The notes: generated by a model not told the origin, from the letters alone. A DNA stretch of 64,000 bases from Warburgia ugandensis (GCA_035236585.1 CP141131.1:18389103-18453102), one strand, 5' to 3'. Shown: positions 49,457 to 59,240, numbered from the stretch's first letter. Numbers and translations: made by a program.

Positions 49457-51524
49457 AGGTTCCAAGAGAAAAATAACTATCACAGCTAATTGCTCCTTTT
49501 CACAGGCATCGTGCTTGAAATCATACATTAACTGGTGCCCACAAGACAGTTTCAAACAGGTTCTAGGCCTTTAGAAGTCACACATGATTAAGAACTTCAG
49601 TTTGTATTCTAGTTTCACTATCCGAAGGGAAAATAGCATGAGCTGATTCAAAGTCAGGAGTCCTGAAGTGCTTGTGCATGTACTGAGGAGATGAACGATA
49701 ATGACAGCAGAAGATTAAAAGGATATTGCACCAAAGAATGTAATGATCATGACAGCATAACTGATAAAAAACTGTGAAAGAGAATCCCTCAGAGCCTTCC
49801 AATGGATAGGACCATCCTCTGCCTTCTGGTCACAGCTCTACACTTATTTGAGTATCATATCAGGGCACTAAACTTCTAATCGTTTATCTACCAAATGCTA
49901 AACTTTAAAAGTAGGTACTGATCACACAATAAATGGATGTAAGGATGTTAGATATACCACCATGACAAATGAGAAAATGAGCCAATATGGTTATTTCTTG
50001 TAATTCATGATTGTGACAAGTAGTGATTCAATCAACTAGTTACTAGTTAGATTTTGAAAGATTAAAAAGTGAATGACACATCAGTTTTTTCTTTTTCTTT
50101 TTCTTTTTGAGTGCAAGTGTTGATCTATTGATCTTACAGACCAAGGTGCTCAAAATTACAAAAACATTAAGAGAAGGGAAAGACGAACATATATGAAAAA
50201 CAAGTTCAGGAGAGGAGGGAAAGGGTAGAGCAGCTCCCTCCTTGGCAAATTTATCAGCAATAGAGTCTGCAGGCCTCAAGATATGACTGAATGTTACGTC
50301 CCCCATTTGTAGTAACTCTCCAATCTCGTCAATAAAGTCAATGAGCCTCCAGGAAGTTTGTTTGGCATTAGATATCTAGGCAATAACTGAATTTGACTCC
50401 CCTCCGCAATAAGATTTGGATAATGATCACAAGACCATAGCTGTGATTCTGGTTTTAAAGGGAGAAGTTCTGCCATCTTAGAATTTGAGATACTGGTTGG
50501 CTCGCTGAATGAATTGATTTGAATTCCCGTGAGGTTGAAGAAAGTGCCACCAACTCCAGATGGCTCTGGATTTTCAAAACTCGATACATCAAAATTTAGT
50601 TTCTGCCAGCTGGGTGGAGGCCTAGTCCAATTCTGCTTATTCTTTTTCTTGCTGGGCCAACAAAAATGATACTTGCAAACAATCTCGTCATTTGCCCAAA
50701 AGCCCAAAAGCTCAATGTTTCTCCAATATCCCAGTTGGGTGAATGACACATGAGTTGTCAATACATAATATTGCACTCTCATTATCAATTTCAGATAACT
50801 GCTCTTCGAGTTCCCATTCACTTCACAATCTAAATTCCCAAAAACCTAATCGAACTCCTAAGAAACAAAGCAATAACGTGATACATAAAGCGATGCAGAA
50901 ATGATTCTCTCCTCTTGAGAGTACACAAACGCCACAATAAATGATATCACCACCCAAAATTACAGAACCCGCATTTCGATTCATCATACCATTTAACGAT
51001 CTATCATGCTAGAGAATCAGAAATAAAGCTAAAAACATACCAAAATCCTGTTCGCGAAGACGAGGCTCTTCTCTGAAGCCAATAATCCTATCGCGGTCAA
51101 ACGCCTTCGCCACATACCTTACAGTCTGGAGAGTCCTCGTATAAGGAGAAGCGTAAAAACAAACCTTCCAATCGTCTTCCCCATCTTTCTCGATCATTTC
51201 CCTAATCTTCCTGCCACATTCCTCTGATTCTTCACGGCCTCTGTCGGTGAGCTCAATCTCAGGGTCGGGAATGCATGTGTAGATGCTCTCATCAATATTG
51301 CCTTGGCTCTGGCCGTGCCGGACCAGAATTATCCGGCGAGGGCGTGGGTCAATGCTTTTGGTGAGTAATTTCTGCGGCAGGACGCCTAAATGGGTGTCGG
51401 AAGAGACGTGTCTTGATGCAGATACTCCCAGGGAGTCCTCGCAGCAGCGGAAACGAAAAGCGGCTAAGGAGTTGCTGCGAGAAATAGAGAGAGAAGAATA
51501 TGGGAGAAGGGAATGAGACAGCAT
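35400..51524 (-). CDS. Histidine phosphatase / phosphoglycerate-mutase-like protein (AT74 type), five exons over 16 kb
   Basis: Exons (minus): 51524-51041, 40938-40819, 40672-40459, 35642-35562 and 35478-35400. Together they make 978 bp and 325 residues, with GT-AG introns in phases 1, 1, 2 and 2. After a Ser/Arg-rich N-terminus of about 60 residues, possibly a transit peptide, comes IILVRHGQSQGN, the RHG motif whose His accepts phosphate. Next is FYASPYTRTLQT (phosphate-binding Arg), then EEPRLREQDFG, and in exon 3 VIVSHGLTLRVF (second catalytic His). The pattern FFYRFPNGESAADVYDRI is typical of AT74/AT74H proteins, which databases also call DET1-like acid phosphatases. Substrate is unknown. 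Introns 1 and 3 are filled with transposons. Confidence 0.93.
35562..35642 (-). CDS. AT74-like gene, exon 4
   Basis: 81 bp after a CTCTCAG acceptor, encoding YSLLGHHSNEELREFGLTEA and the following MLADQK; donor GTATCA. It lies 4.8 kb from exon 3. Confidence 0.9.
36017..36182. repeat. Tandem duplication in intron 3, period 89 bp
   Basis: Two copies share GATCTGGGTCGCTGATGTGA and CATCATTCTTTCTGGGATAC, ending GAGTTAGAGCGATTA. First copy about 36017-36093, second 36106-36182, differing at few positions. Confidence 0.9.
38635..38700 (+). mobile_element. Possible copia 3' junction: polypurine tract and LTR start, in intron 3
   Basis: A decayed coding end (NTYAPA then stop) is followed by CTTGAAGGGGAG and then TGTTCAAGG at 38650. 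This is the layout of a Ty1/copia polypurine tract and LTR start on the plus strand. The other LTR end and the rest of pol could not be recognised. Confidence 0.4.
39112..39220 (-). mobile_element. Au-type SINE, body only, in intron 3
   Basis: The plus strand reads GGGCAACCCGGTGCACGAAA, CTCCCGCATATATAGGGTCC and CCTTACCTTGCATTTTGCAA, then stops at AGAGGCTGTTTAAA. The tRNA-derived head is absent. It lies in the same orientation as the host gene. Confidence 0.85.
40459..40672 (-). CDS. AT74-like gene, exon 3
   Basis: 214 bp after a CTACAG acceptor, encoding FRETLRADIEIGRFQPP, the VSHGLTLRVFLMRWYKW catalytic block and LKNFGNGEMLVMQ; donor GTAATC. Confidence 0.93.
40819..40938 (-). CDS. AT74-like gene, exon 2
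   Basis: 120 bp encoding NFQDREKMRIEKSIRLRYGR and the FFYRFPNGESAADVYDRIT segment. The acceptor is AAAAG|GG, 10.1 kb from exon 1; donor GTACTA. Confidence 0.9.
41288..41346 (-). mobile_element. Au-type SINE, strongly truncated, with target duplication, in intron 1
   Basis: Only the tail end remains (GGGCAGCCCCAGGGCACAAA, CTCCCGCCTGTGCAGGGTCC, GGGGAAGGGGCGG). It is flanked by ACAAGACTTAAACAGATA (41270-41287) and ACAAGACTTAAAAAGATA (41347-41364), an 18-bp duplication with one mismatch. The copy was therefore inserted already truncated. Confidence 0.85.
42195..42582. mobile_element. MITE candidate in intron 1
   Basis: The terminal inverted repeat of about 21 bp starts TAGGCCAAAGGCCCTAAATG at 42195 and has its near-perfect complement (CCATTTAGGGCCTTCGGCC) ending at 42582. 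The element is about 388 bp with no coding capacity. No clear target duplication was seen, so the superfamily is open. Confidence 0.72.
44090..45685 (-). pseudogene. Ty1/copia relic in intron 1 with PPT and LTR start, split by an RTE insertion
   Basis: Minus strand: near 45660-45500 decayed RT sequence; 45330-45140 encodes an EYCATTRIVCKLV-like and DTQAAIKIISNSSIS (RNase H) region. After the RTE insertion (44254-45119) the frame resumes with decayed ENINWLISSQGF-like sequence. Next come a polypurine-like CATGAAGGAGAG at 44129-44140 and TGTTAGAGAA (LTR start) from 44128 downward. Stops and shifts throughout. The LTR outer end was not found. Confidence 0.75.
44254..45119 (-). mobile_element. 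5'-truncated RTE LINE with perfect 17-bp target duplication
   Basis: The minus strand carries the RTE 3' region (RT end, then EIRLR and related C-terminal sequence) and ends in a short (GAT)n tail at 44251-44263. Identical TCACTCATACATGGACA copies at 44237-44253 and 45120-45136 bound it. Its 5' end begins at the same RT position as 1245-1262 in the copy at the window start. It is inserted in the copia relic, so it is younger than that relic. Confidence 0.93.
45701..45859 (-). mobile_element. Au-type SINE in intron 1
   Basis: The plus strand reads GAAGCCCGGTGCATGAAGCT, GTGGGGTCCAAGGAAGGGGC and AAAGAGGCTGTTTCCACGCC, then AACCTGTGACCTCCAGGTCA. Similar flanks TTGTTAAAGAGTGAA (45686-45700) and TTGTTAGAGCGTGAG (45860-45874) suggest a 15-bp target duplication with three mismatches. 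The extreme head end is lost. Confidence 0.85.
45875..47399. other. Intron 1 DNA, nothing firmly recognised
   Basis: Unassigned frames (46085-46288, 46876-47058) without motifs. It probably includes further decayed retroelement sequence. Confidence 0.35.
47400..47860 (-). pseudogene. Second Ty1/copia RNase H relic in intron 1
   Basis: The minus strand reads NTVDNFLVS*DSKKQH (the family's WSSKKQ block), then an AESEYHAM-like segment and, after shifts, QIEINYYF near 47440 (family: H.EIDYHF). It is a short, heavily decayed fragment separate from the relic at 44090-45685, since the same domain appears twice. Confidence 0.65.
48990..49160 (+). pseudogene. Possible LINE RNase H fragment in intron 1
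   Basis: SLQVEGNSGSVISWM followed by FDNALLRLLE resembles the GDS..VI.WL block of LINE RNase H domains. It is very short and lacks the FDG start, so the call is tentative. Confidence 0.4.
49362..49455. repeat. (AG)47 microsatellite in intron 1
   Basis: 94 bp of uninterrupted AG repeat, the longest microsatellite in the window. It produces spurious Arg-Glu and Leu-Ser reading frames on the two strands. Confidence 0.97.
50085..50738 (-). mobile_element. 5'-truncated L1-type LINE with RNase H, 16-bp target duplication, in intron 1
   Basis: The minus strand encodes SWQKLNFDVSSFENPEPSG, KMAELLPLK and, at its end, HILRPADSIADKFAKEGAAL, i.e. the start, middle and end of the LINE RNase H domain in broken frames. 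An A-rich (AAAAAG)n tail follows (plus-strand 50085-50109 T-rich). The flanks GTGAATGACACATCAG (50069-50084) and GTGAATGACACATGAG (50739-50754) differ at one base, the expected duplication from target-primed integration. Confidence 0.88.
51041..51524 (-). CDS. AT74-like gene, exon 1
   Basis: 484 bp from the ATG at 51524 to EQDF plus one base; donor GTATGT. It contains the RHG catalytic motif. Another ATG at 51612 is out of frame with it. Confidence 0.92.
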
Positions 51525-51612
51525 CGCAGTTTGCTGAAGCAGAAGAGAGAAGAAGAAGAGGAAGCTGAGAGGTGGAGGTGGAGGTGGAGGTGAAATGGCA
51601 GTTACGCTTCAT
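51349..51612 (-). other. Upstream ORF overlapping the start of the AT74-like CDS
   Basis: An ATG at 51612 opens an 87-codon frame (MKRNCHFTSTSTSTSQ...) that overlaps the first 176 bases of the main CDS in another frame. If the transcript starts upstream of 51612 this would be an overlapping uORF and could lower translation of the main frame. Its Ser/Leu-rich start also resembles a targeting peptide, so an unseen frameshift is an alternative. Confidence 0.4.
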
Positions 51613-51983
51613 CTTCTGTAAAAAAAATTGCCGGCCTTTGGTGGAACTAAACTTTCATGCGGGGCCCAGATTTAGGTTATCGCAACCACTAATACTGTCC
51701 GACGCATCTAATAGGCGATCTGACTAAATTTTCTCGGCCGTTCATCTTTACTGACCTGGCCAAGATTTCCCAAGTAGCAGGGCGTTAGGATCATCCAGCA
51801 AAGAAGATTTTAGTGCCAAGCATGGCCTGTTCAAGATTTGGGCTTAGAAAGACAGTGATTGTGGTCACCAAATCTGCGCTTCCCCTTCGACCTTGGATTA
51901 GGCTTGCGAGTCTGTCTGAGTACTTTGCTTTGTAATTCTTGGCATGAAAATAATAATAAAAAAGTCACACTTGTTTGTTTGAA
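51613..51983. other. Promoter-side flank of the AT74-like gene
   Basis: Contains CGGGGCCCAGATTTAGG and CTCGGCCGTTCATC motifs near 51660-51750, similar in style to decayed inverted-repeat transposons elsewhere in the window. No TATA box could be assigned with confidence. Confidence 0.35.
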
Positions 51984-52110
51984 GAGGCACCTTCGTGCAG
52001 CGGTAAGAGTTGTCACCGTGTGATCTTGAGGTCAGACCAGGCTTTTGCAAAAATACAAGATAAATAAAAATGCAAAAATACAATATCATTGATCTATGCG
52101 GTTCATCTGA
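51984..52110 (+). mobile_element. Au-type SINE, decayed
   Basis: The head region reads GAGGCACCTTCGTGCAGCGG, then GTTGTCACCGTGTGATCTTG and AGGTCAGACCAGGC, followed by TTTTGCAAAAATACAAGATA and a GATCTATGCGGTTCAT remnant of the body. The second half is scrambled. Confidence 0.65.
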
Positions 52111-52849
52111 TGTTCCTAATGTTGGTTATCTACCAGTGCAAAAGTCATGCCAAAAGACACCTCTAGCATCCAACAAATGAAGCTTGCATCTTGCTGGACC
52201 CTATAAAGAATGTGATCTCTCCCTCTATTGAATGCCTCCTGAATGAATTATTTATAGTTGAGATTATTTGATACATGGGTGAATGAATAAGAATAAGCAT
52301 GGTCGGTTACAACGTGTAGAGATGAACTTCACAACTAGGAAGTCAATCAAATATCCAAGTGAATTGAATTTTATTTTTTTTTTGGTTGACTTGAGATTAT
52401 TTGAATATCTTCTCAAACACCCCCCTCAAGTGGAATCAAGAGAGCACACCTTCAACTTGTCATCCATCCACCAAAAGCAAGACAAGTATACCCTGATACT
52501 TTGTAGATATAAACATAACATTTACAAACTTTTTCACTACCTGATCTTAAACAATATGAAAAGTCTATCTCAGTGTGTTTGGTGTGGGCATGAAACAATG
52601 GATTAGCACTCAAACATCAGTGCACTAGGGGTTCTCATCAGGAGAGAGGGATAAGTTTTCGAGGGTCTTCGTTCTATTCTAAACTTATTGTCATCCACGG
52701 TTTCTTTATCGATGCAAAGGGACTGCAAAGTCCTATTAGTAAGGGTGCCAGATTGAAGATGGGGATCGAAGAATTTGTTTGTAGTTCAAGTTTCGTTTTC
52801 AATAACGTAGAATCATCAAGGTTTTAACGGACTGAAATAGACTGGTAAG
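52111..52849. other. Intergenic DNA, nothing recognised
   Basis: No motif-bearing frame; 52283-52606 (+) is unassigned. Confidence 0.4.
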
Positions 52850-55800
52850 TTGCCCCTAAAATTCACACCACAACGAAGGAGAGGATGGGCCACAAATACT
52901 TGGCTCACGTAAAAGAGATAGTAACCATATTAACTGAAAAGTAGAATTGGCTAGGGTCCTGTATTCGTACTCAATGGACGACCTTGCAATGGTAGCTCGT
53001 TTCCTAGCAGACCAATAAATAAGATCGGTGCCCAAGAAGATAGCCAAGCGTTCATTAGATCTTCGGTCATCAATGCAACTAGCCTAGCATTCATCACTCA
53101 ATGCCTGTAATGATATCTTGTGAACGGAGAAATAGGAAGTCTGTGCATGATTGTATGTTTGAGGGACTGCAGAAGTGGGCCTATGAAGAAATTAACACAC
53201 TTTGTTTACAAGGAAAGATAAGTCTGGCCTGGTGAGCAGTACTTTTGATGTGGCTGGTAATCTTCAACTGGTTCACCGGATTATTTGGATAATTTCTGAG
53301 ACGTAGACACTGGCATTTGAACAGGTTCCGGCAAAAGATGAATAGGGATGAATCTATTTTGGATCCAAAAAAGCCGAGCTTGGTTGGCAAAGAGCTTAGT
53401 TTTTTAAATCAGGCCCGCAGTGCCTACTTGAGTCCATACAGAACTGTTCAAGTTTGCACACAAAATTAGAGTACGATTCATGAGTAGAACCTTGCAGTTG
53501 AGACGTATGGACTAATTCCTGTAGATTAACATTTCGAAATGCATTAGAAAAATTCAATTGGCATAAATCTCATTTGTCGGAAATGACTATAGAGGGAACG
53601 GTTCTTTTGGTTGTGGGCTTGACTACAAGATTAAAAGTATGGATGTACTGAATATCCTCTCGCTGGTTGTATCATTTAGCAAAGTGCCTAGCTTTGTACT
53701 GCGCAATGGAATCATCAGAAAAACGTTTAATCTTGAACACACACTTGCAGCCTGTTAGGTTCATGTTTTGCTGATACGAAACTAATTGCCAAGTAACCCC
53801 CACCCAGCAGCCTGCCCCCTCCGCACTCCCACCATCTGGCACCCACACATCATTGTGTGAGGTAGCTGGTCTGTTAGACAAGGGCAATATCAAAATTTCG
53901 TAAAATTTAGAGAGAAAAAAAGATGGAAAATTAATAAAATGCCAATTTTGCAAAGTTCATAAAAATTTAATGGCAAATTTGTAAAATTGAAAAAATGTTG
54001 GACGGGAAACCCGTGTGACATCTTACTATTATAGCTATCCAAAGATTATAGAGGAAGAAAGAAGAGGAGGTATTGGGCCTAAGATAGAATCATCCTTGAA
54101 AGGAAAGAAATGACTAGTCATATTTTGTATGACCAGCAATATAAATGTGACATGAAGACCTATCTAAGCTAAGATAGTCATGATGCTCATGGCTATGACC
54201 AAGGAACACAAGGAACACGCATTGGATAGTTCTATATTCAAATTTATGTTGATTATAAGGGCTGAACAAAGGATAAATTGCACACCTGAATACATAGAGA
54301 AGCAAATAATTAGGAGCATGTTGTGACAATTTTTCATTAGGTGAGAGAAAATAAATGGACAAGTTTGGAATACGATTAATTTAATTAAAAAGGCATACAA
54401 GCAAAATTTCTTTGAAATGGTAGCATGTGCCATTAGCAAGAGTCCAGTATCAATAATATGTCTGATTCTTTGTTCAACAACTCTATTTTACTCGTGTGTA
54501 TGTGGGCCTGCCTTTTGATGAATTGTACCACATTATTTAAAGTATGAACTGAGGGTGAGGTATTCTTTTTCTTTGTGGAGATGCCACAGTATTCGCCACC
54601 TCAATCAGATTGAAAATATTTTATTTTTTTTAAATAGTCTTTCAACCACAGACTGAAACTTAAAAAAAAAAAAAAAAAAAAGTAGATACTTTAGATTTTC
54701 AAATTAAATTATGGATCCATACAAACTTTGAATAATTATCGATAAAAAAGTATTAAAAAAATCTCCATTAACAAAAGTTGCTGGAGATGATCCCCACACA
54801 TCACTATGAATGATTTTAAGTGAAGATATGCTAACATTTGACATAGGGGCTAAGGAAAGTCCGTGCATTTTCCCATATGTACATGCAAGACACTTTTCAC
54901 TATTGGACTTAGAGCTAAGACATGGCAAATTATTTTGCGAGTAACCTCTTAAACAGATTATATATGTGAGTGTCCAAGTCTCTCATGCCACCAGTCTAGA
55001 GAGACTCGATGAATAACATAAGCCTTGGCTTCTAATTCTTTATTTGGATAGCTAAAACAGTAGAGCCCATCATGCAGTCGCCTGTGCAAAAGGACCTTCT
55101 TCGTAAGCTTGGCCTTGACACAAAAGGAATCACCATGGTGAGTAACTCCATTATCCAAGCACCAATTGCCAAAATCATCAACATATGGAGATTGAGATGG
55201 AATAGCAGCTACTTTTGTAGACGCTCCACCATTGTTTTATCAAAGTCAAAATGATAATAACATCTATCGGTTGTATGGTTAGTACAATGATAGAAGCGGC
55301 ATCCTTGATGTACGAAGCTTCCGCATATGCAAGATCCGAGGAAGAGGCGGATTATAAGGGACAATAGTAAGCAGCCTTACCTTGCATATTTCAAAAGGCT
55401 GTTTTCATGCTTTGAACACATGATCTCAAGGTCACATGACGACAACTCTACTGTTGAGCCAATACTCCCCTTCAATGACTAGTACAGCAATAAATGGTAC
55501 AATAAAAACGACGATGTACAAAGGCGGTAGACTGGGGTGAAACTACCAGGACTCCTATTTGGTCCAGTAAATCCACAGCCTTGTGGGTTAAAACCGCGAC
55601 CATAGCCCCTTTGAGCAATGTTTGCAGTGAATTCAAGTATTGATGCCAGTGCTTGGAAGTCAACAATTCGTATGTCATGACTTGCAAGCATAAAGGGTAA
55701 CTCGGGCAAATTGAAACAGCGACTACAATTTTGCAAAAATCAGGACTAAGACTGCGAAGAATCATAGCATTAAATACTGGGTCACCAGAAAAATGAAGTT
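52850..55800 (-). pseudogene. Ty1/copia relic, gag to RNase H in order, interrupted by a SINE
   Basis: In minus-strand order: gag near 55765-55480 (SLSPDFCKIVVAVSICPS, then RGYGRGFNPQ); protease/GAG-pre-integrase at 55158-54958 (KVLLHRRLHDGLY, WWHERLGHS); integrase at 54928-54440 (EKCLACTYGKMHGL, IIHSDVWGSSPAT, a decayed SDWGGE-like block). RT follows at 53960-53180 (FKIKRFSDDSIAQYKARHFA, NLVVKPTT, GFFGSKIDSSLFIF), and RNase H at 53047-52856 (YWSARKRATIARSSIEYEYR). The domain order is that of Ty1/copia pol. All parts are broken; no LTRs were found. Confidence 0.85.
55296..55479 (-). mobile_element. Au-type SINE inside the copia relic
   Basis: The plus strand reads GTACGAAGCTTCCGCATATG, GAGGAAGAGGCGGATTATAA, CAGCCTTACCTTGCATATTT, then ATGATCTCAAGGTCACATGA and CTACTGTTGAGCC. 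It separates the gag and protease remnants of the copia element. The flanks TAGTACAATGATA and TAGTACAGCAATA are a plausible but diverged target duplication. Confidence 0.82.
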
Positions 55801-55814
55801 CGTCAGCAATTAAC

Positions 55815-56022
55815 TTGCTTTTTTTTTAAAGGCAACAAAATATATTTTTATGAATAAACAAAGCCAGCAGATATTACTTGCTCTTTATCAAGCCAAGGAC
55901 TTGACAAAGAATAATAAGATCATATCCTTGCAAGATGAATAATCTTGTAGCTGTAGTACCCTCTTCAGCAAACCCATCAGCCATGTGGTTGATCTAAGGA
56001 TGTGGTGAGCTTTGAACACTCT

Positions 56023-56085
<63 letters not shown>

Positions 56086-56666
56086 TATGAATCTCTTATT
56101 AAACCGTGAGATGACAATCTTATAATCACCCTCAAAAATTGGATTCATTCCAGTCGTTCATATATCTACATAAACGCTTATCGCTCAAAAGACCATAATT
56201 TCAGGAGAGATGCACCTTCTCATCATGGGTGGTTTCCCCCCATTCCAGCAACATGTAGTCCATCAGGCTGAATCATACTTAATCAGCCAAAGTTTAACTT
56301 TATCCAAACACTGTAAGGTGGGCTCCATTTCATAGTTCTTTTTAGTTTTAATTCCACAAGCTGAATCAAGTAACTCCATGGTCTTAGAGTCTCTTGAATT
56401 GAATAATCCTGGAATAGACAGTTCATGGATACCCAAGCAGCAACCATCCATTTAATGTTAGATACAATTTTCATCTCATTCTTCACCCTCCCTTGGAACA
56501 CCCTTGGATTCCTTTCTCCCCATAGTGCCAACAATGTTAACTTAGCTCTTCGGAAGAAAGGAGATGTAACATCATCTTTCTTAACATGTCTGTAGTTGCA
56601 TTCAAAGATGTAAAAACCGAGCATTATTGGCAGAACCAAAGGCATGTTCCAAGTTCCTCCACGCAT
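55815..56666 (-). pseudogene. L1-type LINE 3' fragment (zf-RVT-like region and RNase H)
   Basis: The minus strand starts RRAKLTLLALWGERNPRVFQ (the region between RT and RNase H in plant LINEs) and continues VKNEMKIVSNIKWMVAAW to SVWIKLNFG, the start of RNase H. After shifts and a (CT)n expansion it ends near 55900 with WLMGLLKR or, in the neighbouring frame, a HMADGFAEEGTT-like end. A 3' non-coding part with IHKNIF-type sequence and an A-rich end follows at 55819-55870. Confidence 0.72.
56026..56082. repeat. (AG)28 microsatellite inside the LINE fragment
   Basis: Uninterrupted dinucleotide run located within the RNase H remnant. Confidence 0.96.
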
Positions 56667-56964
56667 TAATAGAAGTCATACAACTAATGACATGTGGGAG
56701 GACTTCTTTACAAAAGACTTTACAAGAGACTCTCATGACCCAACTTACAAGAAGTTGATCGCGCCTCTTCCAAGTAGTACAGGCAGGTTCTCGTGACTTG
56801 GTGCTGAAGTGGTCCTAAAGTGATAGACATCCGAGCCGTCAATGAGACTAACATCGCATGTGGCCCCAGGAGAGGTAATTGGATGGAGTGAGTTTCTGGG
56901 GAGTGATTATGTATTGTATTGTTGAGACAGAAGGTGGGCGAAATGGTACTAATATATACATACA

Positions 56965-56997
56965 TGTATGTATGTATGTATGTATGTATGTATGTAT
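56965..56997. repeat. (TGTA)8 microsatellite
   Basis: Tetranucleotide run of about eight units; gives spurious Tyr/Val- and Thr/His/Ile-type frames. Confidence 0.93.
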
Positions 56998-57182
56998 TAG
57001 TACACACACCCTTTACAAGTCCCAACTCTGTGACCTTTATATTATGAGACTCCCTCCCATACCATTCTGACAAACTTGCACACTTAATATGAATTATATA
57101 TTTATATTGGAAAAGTAAGTAAGAAAGCAAAAAAAGGGGAGGAAGTAGGAAAATTTACTCCGCTTAATTTCTGCCTAATGAT

Positions 57183-57186
<4 letters not shown>

Positions 57187-57259
<73 letters not shown>
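57187..57259. repeat. (CT)36 microsatellite
   Basis: Uninterrupted run just before the RTE fragment. Confidence 0.96.
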
Positions 57260-57261
<2 letters not shown>

Positions 57262-57269
57262 GTGCACAT

Positions 57270-57453
57270 GCTCATCATCATCATTATTTTGGGGTCGGTC
57301 ACATGAATCTTATTCCGCCTATTAAGTATCATGTCTTTATTTAGTCCCAAAGTTTTTAAATCTTTTCTTACCACTTCTATCCATGTTCTTTTGGCCTTCC
57401 CCTTACCCTTTTAGAACCTTCAACATGGATTGCCACACTCCTCCTAATTATAA
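57270..57453 (-). mobile_element. RTE LINE 3' end fragment
   Basis: The plus strand reads CTCATCATCATCATTATTTT then GGGGTCGGTCACATGAATCT and TAGTCCCAAAGTTTTTAAAT, the complement of the RTE C-terminal coding region and (GAT)n tail seen at 1879-2157. Only about 180 bp remains. Confidence 0.88.
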
Positions 57454-58859
57454 ATATACTTGGTGAATTTTATCTTCTAATAATAGACTTTATCTTTTCT
57501 CAAGAGATAATTAATCTATACTATATATCATATATATTAAAAAAACTCATGGCCGACCACTAACCAACTTAGGAGAGTCATATTAGTACATCTACATAGT
57601 TTGTGGCATGTGTTAGGTAGAAAATAAAGAAACATTAACTATACATTTATCTATACTATATGTAATTGAAATATCCAAGTCCAAGCAAATGGACAAAGTG
57701 ACTAAACATAGGGAAAATATATTTATGTACAAGTTGAAAATATATGGAAGTGTATTTTGAAAATTGGTGGAGGGAATTTTAAGAAAAGCAAAATGGGAGG
57801 AATGATAAACTGCAAAAAAGAGGATTTTACCAACAAAATTTACCACTTCTAAAAGTGAAAATAACCATTAAGTATATGTTTTTATCATCCCACATGTGCA
57901 TGTGCATGTGCATGTGTTTGTAGCTAGTATCTATAAATTATTACTATTGTATAGTAAATAGATAAATAAACTTCTATCTCTAAGCAAAGTCCAAACCAAA
58001 ATTGTGAAACATAGAATATTTGAATAAAATTATTCAACAATACTTTCTAGTATATATAGGGGATATGGATCTTTTCACTTTTACAAATATAATTCAATTT
58101 TCTTGAAATGAGGAATTTTTTTCTTTTTTAAAAAATTGGTAACTCACACACCTGATAGGTCTTTTATATATACATCCTTTCCATCTGTATCTCAGGACAC
58201 CCCTTATCAATGTACATCCTTGCTTGTCACTATAACAAAAAAACAAGACCTAGTTTGTTTGCATTGGTTGCTAATCTAATCTTACTAGTCACGCAACTAG
58301 GATGGTTTATTTGCTTTGCTCTAGTTTCTAATTTTATAATCTCATCCAAAAGCTTTCTATATAGACAATAGAAAGCCCAATATTGTGTCCTTTTGGAAAA
58401 GACTCTTTACTAGAAGAGTCTTTCTTCTCCTTTGTTTCTTTCACATTCTTTTTTTTTGGCATTTCATTTATGGGAAAAGGTTTACCTCTATTCTTAGTCA
58501 TCATCTCGAAGCTTATTGGTATTAGCTCTTTTATGGGTCTGTAAGTGATATTCATATTGGGTCATTTCTATTATTTTCAAAAGAAAATCAAAGACACTTT
58601 ATTGTGCTTGGAGCCTTCTACACCAATGGTACTAGAAGGGTCTCTTCTATGCTTAGGTCACATATTTGCGATCATGGGTCAGTAGTTATCGATAAAAACT
58701 TGGCTTGCCTAAATATAATATATTTGAATATTCATAAGATATATCAAAATTATTTCAATATTTCTCAAGGAAAAATTTCTATTTATGTTATATTATTTTG
58801 TTTGAGCATCCTTTTTCTTTTTCTTTTTTTGTTTTTCGAGAATAGGTTTTTAGAGGGAG
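57454..58859. other. AT-rich intergenic DNA
   Basis: Contains a (TGTGCA)n run at about 57892-57915. The minus-strand frame 58334-58555 is Lys/Glu/Ser-rich with no known domain. Nothing else recognised. Confidence 0.4.
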
Positions 58860-59240
58860 AAAACAGCTTATAGGGCAAAGGAGAATCTTGGCAACAACTC
58901 ATAAAAGGGATTTCCACAAGAAAACCTAGCAAAGGAGAACCAAGAGAACAAAGAGCAAAGGGGAAAAATATAAAAAGCCACTCCCCTAAAGCTTAAAAGA
59001 TTGAGGTTTATAAATACAAACCAAGTGCATCCAATATGGTGCCTTCCCTTCCCAATACACTGGAATCTTTGTTGGCTGACATGTGACTAGATCTAAAATG
59101 AATGCCCTCTAACTTGAGAATAATTTCATCAATGAAGTCAATAAATCCCTAAGGCACATGATAGTTGGCATTGCAAAGTCCCCCAATGACATTTTATGAG
59201 TTGCCTTCAATCAAAACCAATGTGTATCCTTAGCCAAATT
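58860..59240 (-). pseudogene. LINE RNase H C-terminal fragment
   Basis: The minus strand reads GYTLVLIEGNS, FIDFIDEIILKLEGIHFRSS and HMSANKDSSVLGREGTI, matching the VEGDS...IDEI...H..R.AN..AD.LA.EGA end of plant LINE RNase H domains. It is head-to-head with the LINE at 59300-61590. Confidence 0.7.

Noticed and set aside
49301..49574. Long Leu-Ser and Arg-Glu repeat reading frames on both strands
   Set aside because: They are translations of the (AG)47 microsatellite, not proteins.
55888..56148. Minus-strand Ser-Leu-rich frame resembling a signal peptide
   Set aside because: Created by the (AG)28 repeat inside a LINE fragment.
49362..57259. Repeat tracts considered as a CRISPR array
   Set aside because: Simple microsatellites without spacers; organism is a eukaryote.
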